Assembly: GCF_918698155.1 (NCBI RefSeq)
Contig: NZ_CAKKLX010000039.1
Location: forward strand, 1-47,208
From: Roseomonas sp. CECT 9278
GTDB taxonomy: Bacteria > Pseudomonadota > Alphaproteobacteria > Acetobacterales > Acetobacteraceae
Length of the DNA: 47,208 nt
Reading direction: 5' to 3'
In this document: one piece after another, positions 18,850 through 26,659 of the stretch
Layout: each line of letters starts with the position of its first letter
Position numbering within the stretch: position 1 is the stretch's first letter
Program-made: the position numbers and the translations under genes
The notes under the pieces: generated by a model
What the model was told of the DNA's origin: nothing
The model's database searches: none
Seen by the model: the letters and a program-made list of their open reading frames with translations, nothing else

Positions 18850-20697
18850 TCAATCTCCGCCGCGCGCGCGCCGCTGCGCCGCCATGCGGACCCCCGCATT
18901 GGCGGCGCCATAGCCTGCATAGCCGCCGCGCCGCTCGACGAGTTCGAGGAAGAACCGGTCGTCGAAGGCGCGGGTATAGGCGTGCCGGAAGTCGCCGGCG
19001 GCATCGCGGTCGAACAGCAGGTGACGCGCGCGCAGGGCATCGAGTTCGGCATCGTCCAGGCCGAACCGCGCGGCGACGTCCTCGTAGTAGTTGGCGGAAA
19101 TGTCCAGCAGCGGCGCGCCGGCGGCCGATGCCGTGGCGGCCATCGCATCGCCGGTCGCGAAGGCCACGTGGTGCACGCCAGCGCCCGCGAAGGCGGTCAC
19201 GAAGCGCCCCGTGCCGGTCCGCCCGCTCTCGGAGACGTTCAGCGGCAGGCGCGGCCCGCCCAGGCTGGTGAAGGCGCGGCTGCGCACCAGGCCGTAGGGG
19301 TCGGGCAGTTCCCATGGCGCGTCAGGCTCCAGGCCGAACACCGTTCGGTAGAACAGCTCGAAGCCGTCGAGCAGCCCGGGCGCCAGCGCCTGCGCGACAT
19401 GGTCGATGCCGAGCAGCGTGCCGGGCGCATCGGCATCCGCCGCCATGTGGAAATCCGTCTCCCAATGCGCCGGCGCGCCGGCGGCGGGCGTCTCGACCAA
19501 GTAGATCAGCATGCCGTCGGGTGCGCGCAGCGCGGGGATCCGCCGTTCACCGGCGCCCAGGCGCTCCGACCAGACCGAACACAGCAGCGCCTCGGCCCGC
19601 GCCACCGCGCGCGCGGCGTCGTCGACCTGGAAGGCCATGGCGCAGACGCAGGGGCCGACCATTTCGAATCGTTCGGAGGCCGCGCTGTCGGGTTCGGCAT
19701 TCAGCACGATATTGGCGCCGCCGTTGCGCCAGAGCTCGACCGCCTTCGACCGGTGCGTGCCGACGCGACGGAAGCCGAGCGGCGCGATGAAACGCGCGAG
19801 CGCGTCATGCGCCTGGCCATCGACCGCGAATTCGATGAAGTCGATGCCGCCGAGGCGCGGCAGCGCCGGAAGCGGCGCGACACCCGCCTGGTCGTCGAGC
19901 CACACCAGGCTGCGCAGCGCATCGCGCGCGATGCGGCGCGCCGGGGCGGTGCGGAATTCGTCGTTGAACACTTCGAGCGAGAGTGGGCCCGCGTAGCCCG
20001 CCGCGAGCGCATCGCGCAGGAAGCCCGCGACGGGCAGCTCGCCCTGCCCGGGGAAGTTGCGGAAATGCCGCGACCACGAAAGCGGGTCCATCGCCAGGCG
20101 CGGCGCATTGGCAAGCTGGACGAAGAACAGTTTTTCCGCCGGCACCGTGCCCGCCAGGCCGGAGAGATCGTCACCCAGCGCCAGCGTGTGGAAGCTGTCG
20201 AGGATCAGGCCCAGCGCAGCATGGTCGGCCCGCTGCACGATATCCCAGGCCTGTCGCCAGCGATTCACATGGCGCCCCCAGGCCAGCGCCTCGTAGCCCA
20301 CCAGCAGGCCGCGCTTGGCCGCGCGATCGGCCATTTCGCGCAGGTCGGCGGCGGCGCGCTCGGCTTCGGGTAGCGCGGCGGGCTGGGTGTTGCTGCACAC
20401 CAGGATCATCTGCGCGCCGAGCGCCTGCATGATGTCGAACTTTCGCTCGGCACGGTCCATGTTGCGCGCGCGCTGCGTCGGGGGCATCGCCTCGAAGTCG
20501 CGGAAGGGCTGGAACAGCGTGATGGCGAGGCCGAGATCGGCGGCCATGCGCCCCGCATCAGCCGGCGAGCCCTCGAAGGTCAGCAGGTCGTTCTCGAAGA
20601 TCTCGACGCCGTCGAAGCCGGCCGATGCGGCGGCCTCCAGCTTGTCGGGCAGGGTGCCGGACAGGCAGACGGTGGCGATCGACCGCATCGGCGCCAT
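18850..20697 (-). CDS. quiC: 3-Dehydroshikimate dehydratase, two-domain (sugar-isomerase barrel plus HPPD-like)
   Basis: 615 residues. It dehydrates 3-dehydroshikimate to protocatechuate. The N-terminal TIM barrel (about 1-285) has the metal ligands E136 (VGYEALAW), D167 (LILDSFHTL), Q194 (FVQLANAP) and E242 (SLEVFND), the E-D-Q-E set known from Pseudomonas QuiC. The C-terminal half (about 290-610) is a VOC domain like 4-hydroxyphenylpyruvate dioxygenase, as in the bacterial fused form. The ATG at 20697 has AAGGGA 9 bases upstream. It follows pcaG by 115 bases on the same strand, so dehydratase and ring-cleavage enzyme are co-expressed. The last residues, rich in Arg and Gly, are dispensable-looking. 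Confidence 0.92.
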   Translation of the reverse strand: MAPMRSIATVCLSGTLPDKLEAAASAGFDGVEIFENDLLTFEGSPADAGRMAADLGLAITLFQPFRDFEAMPPTQRARNMDRAERKFDIMQALGAQMILVCSNTQPAALPEAERAAADLREMADRAAKRGLLVGYEALAWGRHVNRWRQAWDIVQRADHAALGLILDSFHTLALGDDLSGLAGTVPAEKLFFVQLANAPRLAMDPLSWSRHFRNFPGQGELPVAGFLRDALAAGYAGPLSLEVFNDEFRTAPARRIARDALRSLVWLDDQAGVAPLPALPRLGGIDFIEFAVDGQAHDALARFIAPLGFRRVGTHRSKAVELWRNGGANIVLNAEPDSAASERFEMVGPCVCAMAFQVDDAARAVARAEALLCSVWSERLGAGERRIPALRAPDGMLIYLVETPAAGAPAHWETDFHMAADADAPGTLLGIDHVAQALAPGLLDGFELFYRTVFGLEPDAPWELPDPYGLVRSRAFTSLGGPRLPLNVSESGRTGTGRFVTAFAGAGVHHVAFATGDAMAATASAAGAPLLDISANYYEDVAARFGLDDAELDALRARHLLFDRDAAGDFRHAYTRAFDDRFFLELVERRGGYAGYGAANAGVRMAAQRRARGGD

Positions 20698-20812
20698 GGC
20701 ACTTATCCCTTTGGTCTGGTGTGCAGCCGCCCCGCCGTGCCCCATCGAAGCACGCGTCGATGGGTGCCCGCCAAGCTTGCGCGCGAGACGTCCGGCGACG
20801 CCGCCGATCGCA

Positions 20813-21451
20813 TCAGATGTCGAAGAAGATCGTCTCGCCCTCGCCCTGCAGGCGGATGTCGAAGACATAGACCGGCTTGCCGTCGCGCGTTTCGGGCCGC
20901 GCGATCAGCGTCTTCCGCCGTTCCGGCTGCTCGACGATGTTCAGCACCGGGTCGGCGGCATTGGCCGCGTCCTCGTCGCCGAAATACATCCGCGTCGACA
21001 AGCCAAGGTTGATGCCGCGCGACACGATCCAGAGGTTGAGGTGCGGCGCCATCGCGCGATGCCCGGCGCGGCCGGCGACGGGGCCGGGCTTGATCGTCTC
21101 GAAGGCCCAGATGCCGGTGGCGAAGTCGGTGCCGGTGCGGCCCCAGCCGCGGAAGCATGGGTCCGTTTCCTTGCCGTCCTGCCGGTCCGCGGGGTGGGCG
21201 TAGCGGCCGGCGGCATTGGCCTGCCAGACTTCCACGAGCGCATCGCGCACCAGCGCGCCGGTGCCGTCGAGAATGCGGCCCTCGACGCGGATGCGCGTGC
21301 CCAGCGTCGCGGGTGCGACCATCGCCTCGCCGAGGTTGTTGTCGAAGATGTCGAAGCCGGCCTGCTTGGGGATCAGCCCGATATGCACATAGGGGCCGGC
21401 GGTCTGGGAGGGAGTCTCGGGCAGGTAGCCCAGCGCGTCGCGCGGGATCAT
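20813..21451 (-). CDS. pcaG: Protocatechuate 3,4-dioxygenase alpha subunit
   Basis: 212 residues, the non-iron-binding partner of PcaH in the (alpha-beta-Fe) oligomer that cleaves protocatechuate to beta-carboxy-cis,cis-muconate. It has TPSQTAGPYVHIGL near the N-terminus, LVEVWQANAAGRYAHP, and PHLNLWIVSRGIN where PcaH has its His ligands; the iron ligands are lacking, as expected of alpha. The ATG at 21451 lies 4 bases after the pcaH stop, with GGGGAA inside the pcaH end as ribosome site. The next gene is quiC. Confidence 0.95.
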   Translation of the reverse strand: MIPRDALGYLPETPSQTAGPYVHIGLIPKQAGFDIFDNNLGEAMVAPATLGTRIRVEGRILDGTGALVRDALVEVWQANAAGRYAHPADRQDGKETDPCFRGWGRTGTDFATGIWAFETIKPGPVAGRAGHRAMAPHLNLWIVSRGINLGLSTRMYFGDEDAANAADPVLNIVEQPERRKTLIARPETRDGKPVYVFDIRLQGEGETIFFDI

Positions 21452-21455
21452 GGCG

Positions 21456-22184
21456 TCAGTTCCCCTGCAGGCGGTTTTCGAACAGCGTCGAACGCGATCC
21501 GCGCAGCACGATGTCCCAGCGATAGGCCAGCGTGTGCAGCGGCACCGAGGCATTGAGGTCGAGCAACGCGACCAGCCGTTCGCGCGCCGCGGGATCGGCA
21601 ACGGTGTGCAGGATGCTGTCGTGGCGCAGCAGCGGGTCGCCCTCGAAGTACATCTGGGTGACCAGGCGCTGCGCGAAGCCGGAGCCGAAGACCGAGAAAT
21701 GAATATGCGCCGGGCGCCAGTCGTTCACGCGATTGCGGTAGGGGTAGGGGCCGGGCTTGACGGTGCGGAAGGCGTAGCGGCCCTCGGCATCCGTCACGCA
21801 GCGGCCGCAGCCGCCGAAATTCGGGTCGATCGGCGCGTCATAGGTGTCGTTGCGGTGGCGGTAGCGCCCGGCCGCATTGCACTGCCACAGTTCCACCAGC
21901 GCGCCCGCGACCGGGCGCGCCGAACCGTCCAGCACGCGGCCATGCAGGATGATGCGCTCGCCGATCGGCGCGCCGCCGTCGCGCGCGTAGTTCAGCACCA
22001 GGTCGGCATCGAGCGGGCCGAGCTCGTTCTGCCCGAAGACCGGCCCGGTCACCTCGGACAGCGAGTTTTCGAGCGACAGCAGGGGCCGATGCGGCGCGCG
22101 GAAGACGCTGGTCTTGTAGATCGGCGTCAGCGCCGGCGGATGCGCGGCGGGGTCGCGCGCGACGAATTCGGCATCGGCCTGCAT
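21456..22184 (-). CDS. pcaH: Protocatechuate 3,4-dioxygenase beta subunit
   Basis: 242 residues. The Fe(III) ligands Y108 (AAGRYRH), Y147 (PGPYPYRN), H160 and H162 (RPAHIHFS) are all present, at the spacing of the well-studied Pseudomonas beta subunit. The N-terminal extension ends in SLSEVTGPVFG as in the family. The ATG at 22184 has AGAAGGA upstream. It follows the Bug gene by 89 bases that include a strong hairpin, and precedes pcaG by 4 bases. The lower-pathway genes pcaB, pcaC and pcaD are not in this window. Confidence 0.96.
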   Translation of the reverse strand: MQADAEFVARDPAAHPPALTPIYKTSVFRAPHRPLLSLENSLSEVTGPVFGQNELGPLDADLVLNYARDGGAPIGERIILHGRVLDGSARPVAGALVELWQCNAAGRYRHRNDTYDAPIDPNFGGCGRCVTDAEGRYAFRTVKPGPYPYRNRVNDWRPAHIHFSVFGSGFAQRLVTQMYFEGDPLLRHDSILHTVADPAARERLVALLDLNASVPLHTLAYRWDIVLRGSRSTLFENRLQGN

Positions 22185-22238
22185 GGCGTTGGTCCTTCTC
22201 GGTTCACGGCCGGCGGGCCGGGCATGGTGCGGTCCTTG

Positions 22239-22267
22239 GGGGGCTGGCGCGCCTGGCGCCGGCCCCC
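22239..22267 (-). other. Intercistronic hairpin between Bug gene and pcaH
   Basis: GGGGGCTGGCGC (22239-22250) pairs with GCGCCGGCCCCC (22256-22267) over 12 positions with one G-U pair in the RNA and a 5-base loop. It lies just after the Bug stop and before the pcaH start in the same transcript. Such a structure could stabilise the upstream receptor mRNA or partly end transcription, giving more receptor than enzyme. No T-run is seen. Confidence 0.45.
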
Positions 22268-22273
22268 GCGAGG

Positions 22274-23242
22274 TCACTGCAGGCGGATGTTCCTGGCGCG
22301 GATCATGTCTCGCCACTTCGCATTCTCGGCGGCGAAATAGGCGGGCCAGTCATCCGGCGAGGTCACGGTGGGCACCACTGCCAGCGTCGCCAGGCGCTGG
22401 CGCGTCTCCGGCGCCTCCATGGCGGCGCGCGAAACCTCGTTGGCGCGGCGGATGATCTCGGGCGGCAGGCCGGCGGGGGCCTGCAGCGCGATGTGTTCCT
22501 CGACCACCACGCCAGGCAGGCCCTGTTCGGCGAAGGTCGGGATCTCGGGCGCCAGCGGGCTGCGCTCGCGCGAGGCGATGCCCAGCGCGCGGAACGCGCC
22601 TGACTGGATGTGCGGCAGGATGCCGGAGGCGGCCTGGAACACCATCGGTGTCTCGTTGGCCAGGACGGCCTGCACCGCGGGCGCGCCGCCGCGATAGCCG
22701 ATGTCGGCGACCTCGATGCGCGCTTCCTGCAGGAACAGCTCGGTCGCCAGGTGCGTGGAGGAGCCGGTGCCGGAATTCGCGTAGGTCATGCGCGCATTCG
22801 GCCGGCGCGCCATCTCGATGTATTCGGCGACGGTGCGCGCCGGGAAGTCCTTGTGGACGACCATGATGATGGGCATCGTCGCGAGCAGGCCGAGGCCCGT
22901 GAAGTCGCGCTCGTTGTTGTAGGGCAGCGGCAGCAGCCACGGCGCCATGGCATAGGTGCTGACGGTGCTGACCAGCAGGGTGGTGCCATCCGGCCGGGCG
23001 CGGGCGACGGAATTGAAGCCGATCGTGCCATTGGCGCCGGTCCGGTTGTCGACCACGAAGCTGCGGCCGGTGTCCTGGCTGAGGCGCTGGGCCAGGATGC
23101 GCGCCACGGCATCGGTCGATCCGCCCGCCGCCCAGGGGACGACGAGGGTGACGGGGCGCGAAGGCCAGGCTTCCTGCGCCATGGCGCGCGCGCCGAGCGC
23201 GGGCAGGGCGGCGAGTGCGGCGAGGCTGCGGCGGGTGATCAT
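22274..23242 (-). CDS. Bug/TctC-type periplasmic solute-binding protein
   Basis: 322 residues. Signal peptide MITRRSLAALAALPALGARAMA, then QEAWPSRPVTLVVPWAAGG. The core has VVDNRTGANGTIGFNSVA, MTYANSGTGSSTHLATELF and IGYRGGAPAVQAVLA. The ATG at 23242 has GGGAGA upstream. It is the first gene of the minus-strand unit Bug-pcaH-pcaG-quiC and divergent from the quinate/shikimate dehydrogenase, so its ligand is probably shikimate, quinate, dehydroshikimate or protocatechuate. Its promoter region holds a candidate TetR operator. Confidence 0.93.
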   Translation of the reverse strand: MITRRSLAALAALPALGARAMAQEAWPSRPVTLVVPWAAGGSTDAVARILAQRLSQDTGRSFVVDNRTGANGTIGFNSVARARPDGTTLLVSTVSTYAMAPWLLPLPYNNERDFTGLGLLATMPIIMVVHKDFPARTVAEYIEMARRPNARMTYANSGTGSSTHLATELFLQEARIEVADIGYRGGAPAVQAVLANETPMVFQAASGILPHIQSGAFRALGIASRERSPLAPEIPTFAEQGLPGVVVEEHIALQAPAGLPPEIIRRANEVSRAAMEAPETRQRLATLAVVPTVTSPDDWPAYFAAENAKWRDMIRARNIRLQ

Positions 23243-23277
23243 GTCGGTTGTCTCCCTCGATCGTCGTCGGTGCGGCG

Positions 23278-23305
23278 TTGACGTGTACGTACTGGATAGT
23301 ACATT
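23278..23305 (+). promoter_or_regulatory. Promoter of the quinate/shikimate dehydrogenase gene
   Basis: TTGACG (23278-23283), 16 bases, TACATT (23300-23305), 40 bases before the ATG at 23346. The spacer contains the GTACGTAC operator candidate, so a repressor would exclude RNA polymerase. The opposite promoter for the Bug-pca-quiC unit should lie in the same 103-base gap. Confidence 0.5.
23285..23300. promoter_or_regulatory. Candidate TetR operator 1 (GTACGTACTGGATAGT)
   Basis: It contains the perfect palindrome GTACGTAC and shares 12 of 16 positions with 24852-24867 (GTACGTAC-NNN-AYAGT). It also forms AGTAC/GTACT arms with the following bases. It sits between the divergent dehydrogenase and Bug-pcaHG-quiC units. 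Confidence 0.5.
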
Positions 23306-23345
23306 ACGGAGGCAAGTGAAAAGTGCAGCCGCACGGAGGATCGCC

Positions 23346-24221
23346 ATGACCACCTGGGACAGCAGGCCCGCCGTCCTCGCCGGGCTGATCGGTGCCGGCA
23401 TCCAGGCCTCCCGCACGCCCGCGCTGCATGAGCGCGAGGGCGCGGAGCAGGGGCTGCGGCTGATCTACCGGATCATCGACCTCGATCCGCTTCGCGTCGG
23501 CGTCGAGGCGCTGCCTGACCTGTTGACGGCCGCCGAGCGCATGGGCTTCGCGGGGCTCAACATCACCTATCCCTGCAAGCAGGCGGTCATCGCGCTGCTG
23601 CACGAACTCTCGCCCGATGCGCGCGCGCTTGGCGCGGTGAATACGGTGGTGCTGCGCGACGGCCGGCGCATCGGCCACAACACGGATGGCTCGGGCTTCG
23701 CCGAGGGCTTCCGTCGCGGCCTGCCCGGCGTGGCGCGGTCGCGCGTCGTGCAGCTTGGCGCCGGCGGCGCGGGGGCGGCGGTGGCGCATGCGCTGCTGAG
23801 CGAAGGCGTGGGCCTGCTGTCGATCACGGATGTCGACGCGGCGCGCGCCACTGCTCTGGTGGCGGACCTGAATGTCCGATTCGGCGCCGGCCGCGCGGCG
23901 GCCGTGGTGGACCTGGCCGCCGCCGTCGCCGCCGCGGATGGGCTGGTGAACTGCACGCCGGTCGGCATGGCGAAGCTGCCGGGGACGCCGCTGCCGGCCG
24001 CGCTGCTGCGCGCTGATCTCTGGGTTGCCGAGATCATCTACTTCCCGCTCGAGACCGAATTGCTGCGCGCTGCGCGCGCGCTCGGTTGCCGCACGCTCGA
24101 TGGCGGTGGCATGGCGGTGTTCCAGGCGGTCGGCGCCTTCCGGCACTTCACCGGCATCGCGCCGGATGCCGGGCGCATGCTGCGCCACTTCGCCGCGATG
24201 GTTCAGCCGGGCGCCACGTAG
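23346..24221 (+). CDS. Quinate/shikimate dehydrogenase (AroE/QSDH family)
   Basis: 291 residues. The N-terminal substrate domain has LIGAGIQASRTPALHE, in which SRT replaces the biosynthetic AroE SxS. This matches the catabolic NAD-dependent quinate/shikimate dehydrogenase of Corynebacterium type. Catalytic K78 (NITYPCKQA), N99 (GAVNTVV) and D114 (HNTDGSGF) are present, followed by the nucleotide loop LGAGGAGAAV. It oxidises shikimate to 3-dehydroshikimate (or quinate to 3-dehydroquinate), feeding QuiC. The ATG at 23346 has CGGAGGA upstream. It is divergent from Bug-pcaHG-quiC. Its 3' end overlaps the convergent TetR gene by 19 bases. Confidence 0.92.
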   Translation: MTTWDSRPAVLAGLIGAGIQASRTPALHEREGAEQGLRLIYRIIDLDPLRVGVEALPDLLTAAERMGFAGLNITYPCKQAVIALLHELSPDARALGAVNTVVLRDGRRIGHNTDGSGFAEGFRRGLPGVARSRVVQLGAGGAGAAVAHALLSEGVGLLSITDVDAARATALVADLNVRFGAGRAAAVVDLAAAVAAADGLVNCTPVGMAKLPGTPLPAALLRADLWVAEIIYFPLETELLRAARALGCRTLDGGGMAVFQAVGAFRHFTGIAPDAGRMLRHFAAMVQPGAT

Positions 24222-24850
24222 CGCAGCACCGCCTCGACAATCATGCGCCGATGCGCCGCGAGGGTGTCGTGCGCGAGCAGGTCGCGCCCGAAGATCGCCG
24301 TCAGCGTGTGGCGGTTCGACACGCGGTAGAAGCAGAACGAACTGATCAGCATATGCAGGTTGAGCGCATCGAGCCCGCTGCGGAAGGCGCCTTCGCGCTC
24401 CCCGCGCGTGATCAGGTCGCGCAGCGTGCCGATGACCGCGGCATTGCGCGTGATGATCTCGGGCGAGGCGGCGACGTTGCGTGCCTCGTGGATATTCTCG
24501 ACGCTGACCAGGCGGACGAATTCCGGATGCGCAGCGTGGTGGTCGAAGGTGGTCTCGACCAGGCGCTGCAGGGCCAGCAGCGGCGGCAGGCGCGCCAGCG
24601 GCAGGGCCTGCTCGGCATCGCGCATGCCGCCGTACATCTCCTCCAGCACGGCGGCGTAGAGCCGTTCCTTGCTGCCGAAGTAGTAGTAGATCATCCGCTT
24701 GGTGGTGCGCGTGCGGGCGGCGATGTCGTCCACGCGGCCGCCGGAGAAGCCCTTCTCGCTGAACTCGGCGATGGCGGCGTCGATCAGGTCGCGCCGGGTC
24801 TGGTCCGGGTCGCGGGTGCGGCGGGGGCGATCGGCATCTTTTAACTCCAT
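24203..24850 (-). CDS. TetR-family regulator of the shikimate/protocatechuate cassette
   Basis: 215 residues. The N-terminal TetR DNA-binding domain (about 15-65) has RRDLIDAAIAEFSEKGFSG, VDDIAARTRTTKRMIYYYF and GSKERLYAAVLEE. The C-terminal ligand domain resembles those of TetR members with an ENIHEARN segment. The ATG at 24850 lies directly beside the GTACGTAC motif at 24852-24867, so it is likely autorepressed. The same motif lies in the dehydrogenase/Bug divergent promoter. The ligand is predicted to be a hydroaromatic or protocatechuate. Confidence 0.92.
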   Translation of the reverse strand: MELKDADRPRRTRDPDQTRRDLIDAAIAEFSEKGFSGGRVDDIAARTRTTKRMIYYYFGSKERLYAAVLEEMYGGMRDAEQALPLARLPPLLALQRLVETTFDHHAAHPEFVRLVSVENIHEARNVAASPEIITRNAAVIGTLRDLITRGEREGAFRSGLDALNLHMLISSFCFYRVSNRHTLTAIFGRDLLAHDTLAAHRRMIVEAVLRYVAPG

Positions 24851-24851
24851 G

Positions 24852-24867
24852 GTACGTACAATACAGT
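24852..24867. promoter_or_regulatory. Candidate TetR operator 2 (GTACGTACAATACAGT)
   Basis: It starts 2 bases upstream of the TetR start codon and shares the GTACGTAC-NNN-AYAGT pattern with 23285-23300. Binding here would block translation-start-proximal transcription of the TetR gene. It may also affect the plus-strand operon starting at 24961. Confidence 0.5.
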
Positions 24868-24960
24868 CAGGCCGGCCGCCGCGCGACGGAAATCCGCGCC
24901 CTGGCCAGGGCGTGCCGACGATGCAAGGCTCCGCGCCGCTCGGCCCCGGGGAAAGCTGCC

Positions 24961-25854
24961 ATGGACCGCCTGACGCTTGCCGTCGTCTCTCGCAACTACT
25001 TCAACATGCCGGCCTGGGTCGGGCTGCATGCCGGGCTGTTTGCGGATGAAGGCATCGACCTCGCGATCGACCACATCGAGGGCATCGAGGACGTGAACGA
25101 GCGCGTGCGCGATGGCCGCGCGCAACTCGCCTATGGCGTGACCGAGCATGTCATCCTCGATGCCGAGGCGGGCGGCCACCAGGCGATCATCGGCGGGAAC
25201 GTGAACCGGCTGCCCTTCTCGCTGGTCGCGCGTGCGGGCATCGATGGGATCGCGGGGCTGCGCGGCAAGCGGATCGGCGTGTCGTCGCTGCGCGCGGGGT
25301 CGTCCTCGCTGATCATGCGGATGCTGGCGTCGCACGGGCTGCACTACCCCGGCGACTACGAACTGGTCGCCTGCGGGCCGATCCTCGCGCGCTGGGACCT
25401 GCTGCGGTCGGGTGGCATCGATGCCGGATTGCAGGGCGCGCCGCTGAACCACATGGCGCTCGACCAGGGCTTCGTCTCCCTGGCGGAGCCGCGCGACGAC
25501 TTCCAGTTCACCAGCCTTGATGTCGACACGCGCTGGGCGGCGGACCATCGCGACCTGCTGCTGCGCTTCCTGCGCGGCTTCCTGCGCGCGCATGAACGAT
25601 TCACCACGGACCGCGACCTGGCGCGGCAGGTCGCGGTCGCCGAGAGCGGCATCGAACCGCGCTACGCCGACAGCGCCTGGGCGGAATACACGCGCGGCGA
25701 AATCTTCCCCCGCGATGGCGAGGCAAGTGCCGCCGGCGTGCAGGCGTTGATCGAGACCAGCGCGCTGATCCGCGACCTGCCGACCCGCGCGCGCACCCGC
25801 GCCGAGGACTACATCGACCGCAGCTGGCTTGCCGCCGCGAGGGCATCGCTGTGA
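24961..25854 (+). CDS. Periplasmic-binding-fold protein without signal peptide (NMT1/THI5-like or 4,5-dihydroxyphthalate-decarboxylase-like)
   Basis: 297 residues. It begins directly with the binding-protein core (LTLAVVSRNYFNMPAWVGLHAGLFADEGIDL), so there is no export signal. Other core parts are ARAGIDGIAGLRGKRIGVSSLRAGSSS-like and the C-terminal helical LRFLRGFLRAHERF. The ATG at 24961 has GGGGAAAG 7 bases upstream, and no longer start with a hydrophobic leader exists. Cytoplasmic members of this fold include 4,5-dihydroxyphthalate decarboxylase and pyrimidine-synthesis enzymes, so an enzyme role is plausible. Its stop overlaps the GTG of the isomerase-like gene (GTGA). The reaction is not known. 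Confidence 0.75.
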   Translation: MDRLTLAVVSRNYFNMPAWVGLHAGLFADEGIDLAIDHIEGIEDVNERVRDGRAQLAYGVTEHVILDAEAGGHQAIIGGNVNRLPFSLVARAGIDGIAGLRGKRIGVSSLRAGSSSLIMRMLASHGLHYPGDYELVACGPILARWDLLRSGGIDAGLQGAPLNHMALDQGFVSLAEPRDDFQFTSLDVDTRWAADHRDLLLRFLRGFLRAHERFTTDRDLARQVAVAESGIEPRYADSAWAEYTRGEIFPRDGEASAAGVQALIETSALIRDLPTRARTRAEDYIDRSWLAAARASL

Positions 25855-26579
25855 CCGCGATCGACTACGGCGACCGCGCACGAATCGGCTTCCTCGTGCC
25901 CTCCGGCAATGCGGTGAGCGAGCCCGAACTGCACGCCATGATGCCGGCCGGCGTCGCCGCCCTGGTCACGCGGCTGGAGTTGCGCGGCAGCTCCCAACCC
26001 GAGTTGATGCGCATGCTGGACGACCTGGAACCCGCATCCCGCCTGGTCGCGCATGCGCGACCGGACCTGGTCGCCTTCCACTGCACCGCCGTCTCCACCT
26101 TCGCGCCCGCCATGGCGGATGACATCCTGCGCCGCATGACCGCGGCCACCGGCCTGCCGGCAACCGCGACCGCCGAGGGCATCCTCGCCGCCTTCGCTGC
26201 GCTGGGTGCCCGCCGCATCCTGCTGGTCACGCCCTATATCGCCGAGGTGCATGCGCGCGAGATCGCCTTCCTCGCCGCGCATGGCATCACGGTGGTCGGC
26301 GGGTCGATGTTGGGGCTCAACACCAATGCCGAGATGGCGGTCCTGCCGCCGGCGCGCATCATCGACCAGGTGCGCGCGGCCGCGGCGGCATCGCCAGGCG
26401 CGGAGGCCTGCTTCATCTCCTGCACCGCCATCCGCTCCGCATCGCTGATCGCGCCGCTGGAGGCGGAGCTCCGCATGCCGGTCGTCACCAGCAACCAGAT
26501 CATGGCCTGGCATGCGCTGCGCCGCTGCGGCATCGCCGATGCGGTGCCGGGCTTCGGGCGGTTGATGACGCTGGCCTGA
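25851..26579 (+). CDS. Maleate-isomerase / Asp-Glu-racemase superfamily enzyme
   Basis: 242 residues. It has the superfamily opening IGFLVPSGNAVSEPE and two candidate catalytic cysteines, C78 (VAFHCTAVS) and C191 (FISCTAIRS). Having both favours a cis-trans isomerase or racemase mechanism; arylmalonate decarboxylase keeps only one. It also has ATATAEGILAAFAALGARRILLVTPY, as in maleate isomerases. The GTG start overlaps the previous stop (GTGA), so the two are translationally coupled. A TRAP dicarboxylate-type transporter follows, fitting uptake of a small di-acid or its precursor. The substrate is inferred only by family. Confidence 0.85.
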   Translation: MTAIDYGDRARIGFLVPSGNAVSEPELHAMMPAGVAALVTRLELRGSSQPELMRMLDDLEPASRLVAHARPDLVAFHCTAVSTFAPAMADDILRRMTAATGLPATATAEGILAAFAALGARRILLVTPYIAEVHAREIAFLAAHGITVVGGSMLGLNTNAEMAVLPPARIIDQVRAAAAASPGAEACFISCTAIRSASLIAPLEAELRMPVVTSNQIMAWHALRRCGIADAVPGFGRLMTLA

Positions 26580-26585
26580 CACGGC

Positions 26586-26613
26586 TTGCCGGGGCGCGCG
26601 ACCGCCCTATCAT
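26586..26613 (+). promoter_or_regulatory. Possible internal promoter before the TRAP genes
   Basis: TTGCCG (26586-26591), 16 bases, TATCAT (26608-26613), 46 bases before the DctP start, in the 80-base gap after the isomerase-like gene. Confidence 0.35.
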
Positions 26614-26659
26614 CCGCCGCGACATCCCGGCACCGACCGGGCCGATGGAGGAAACCCCG

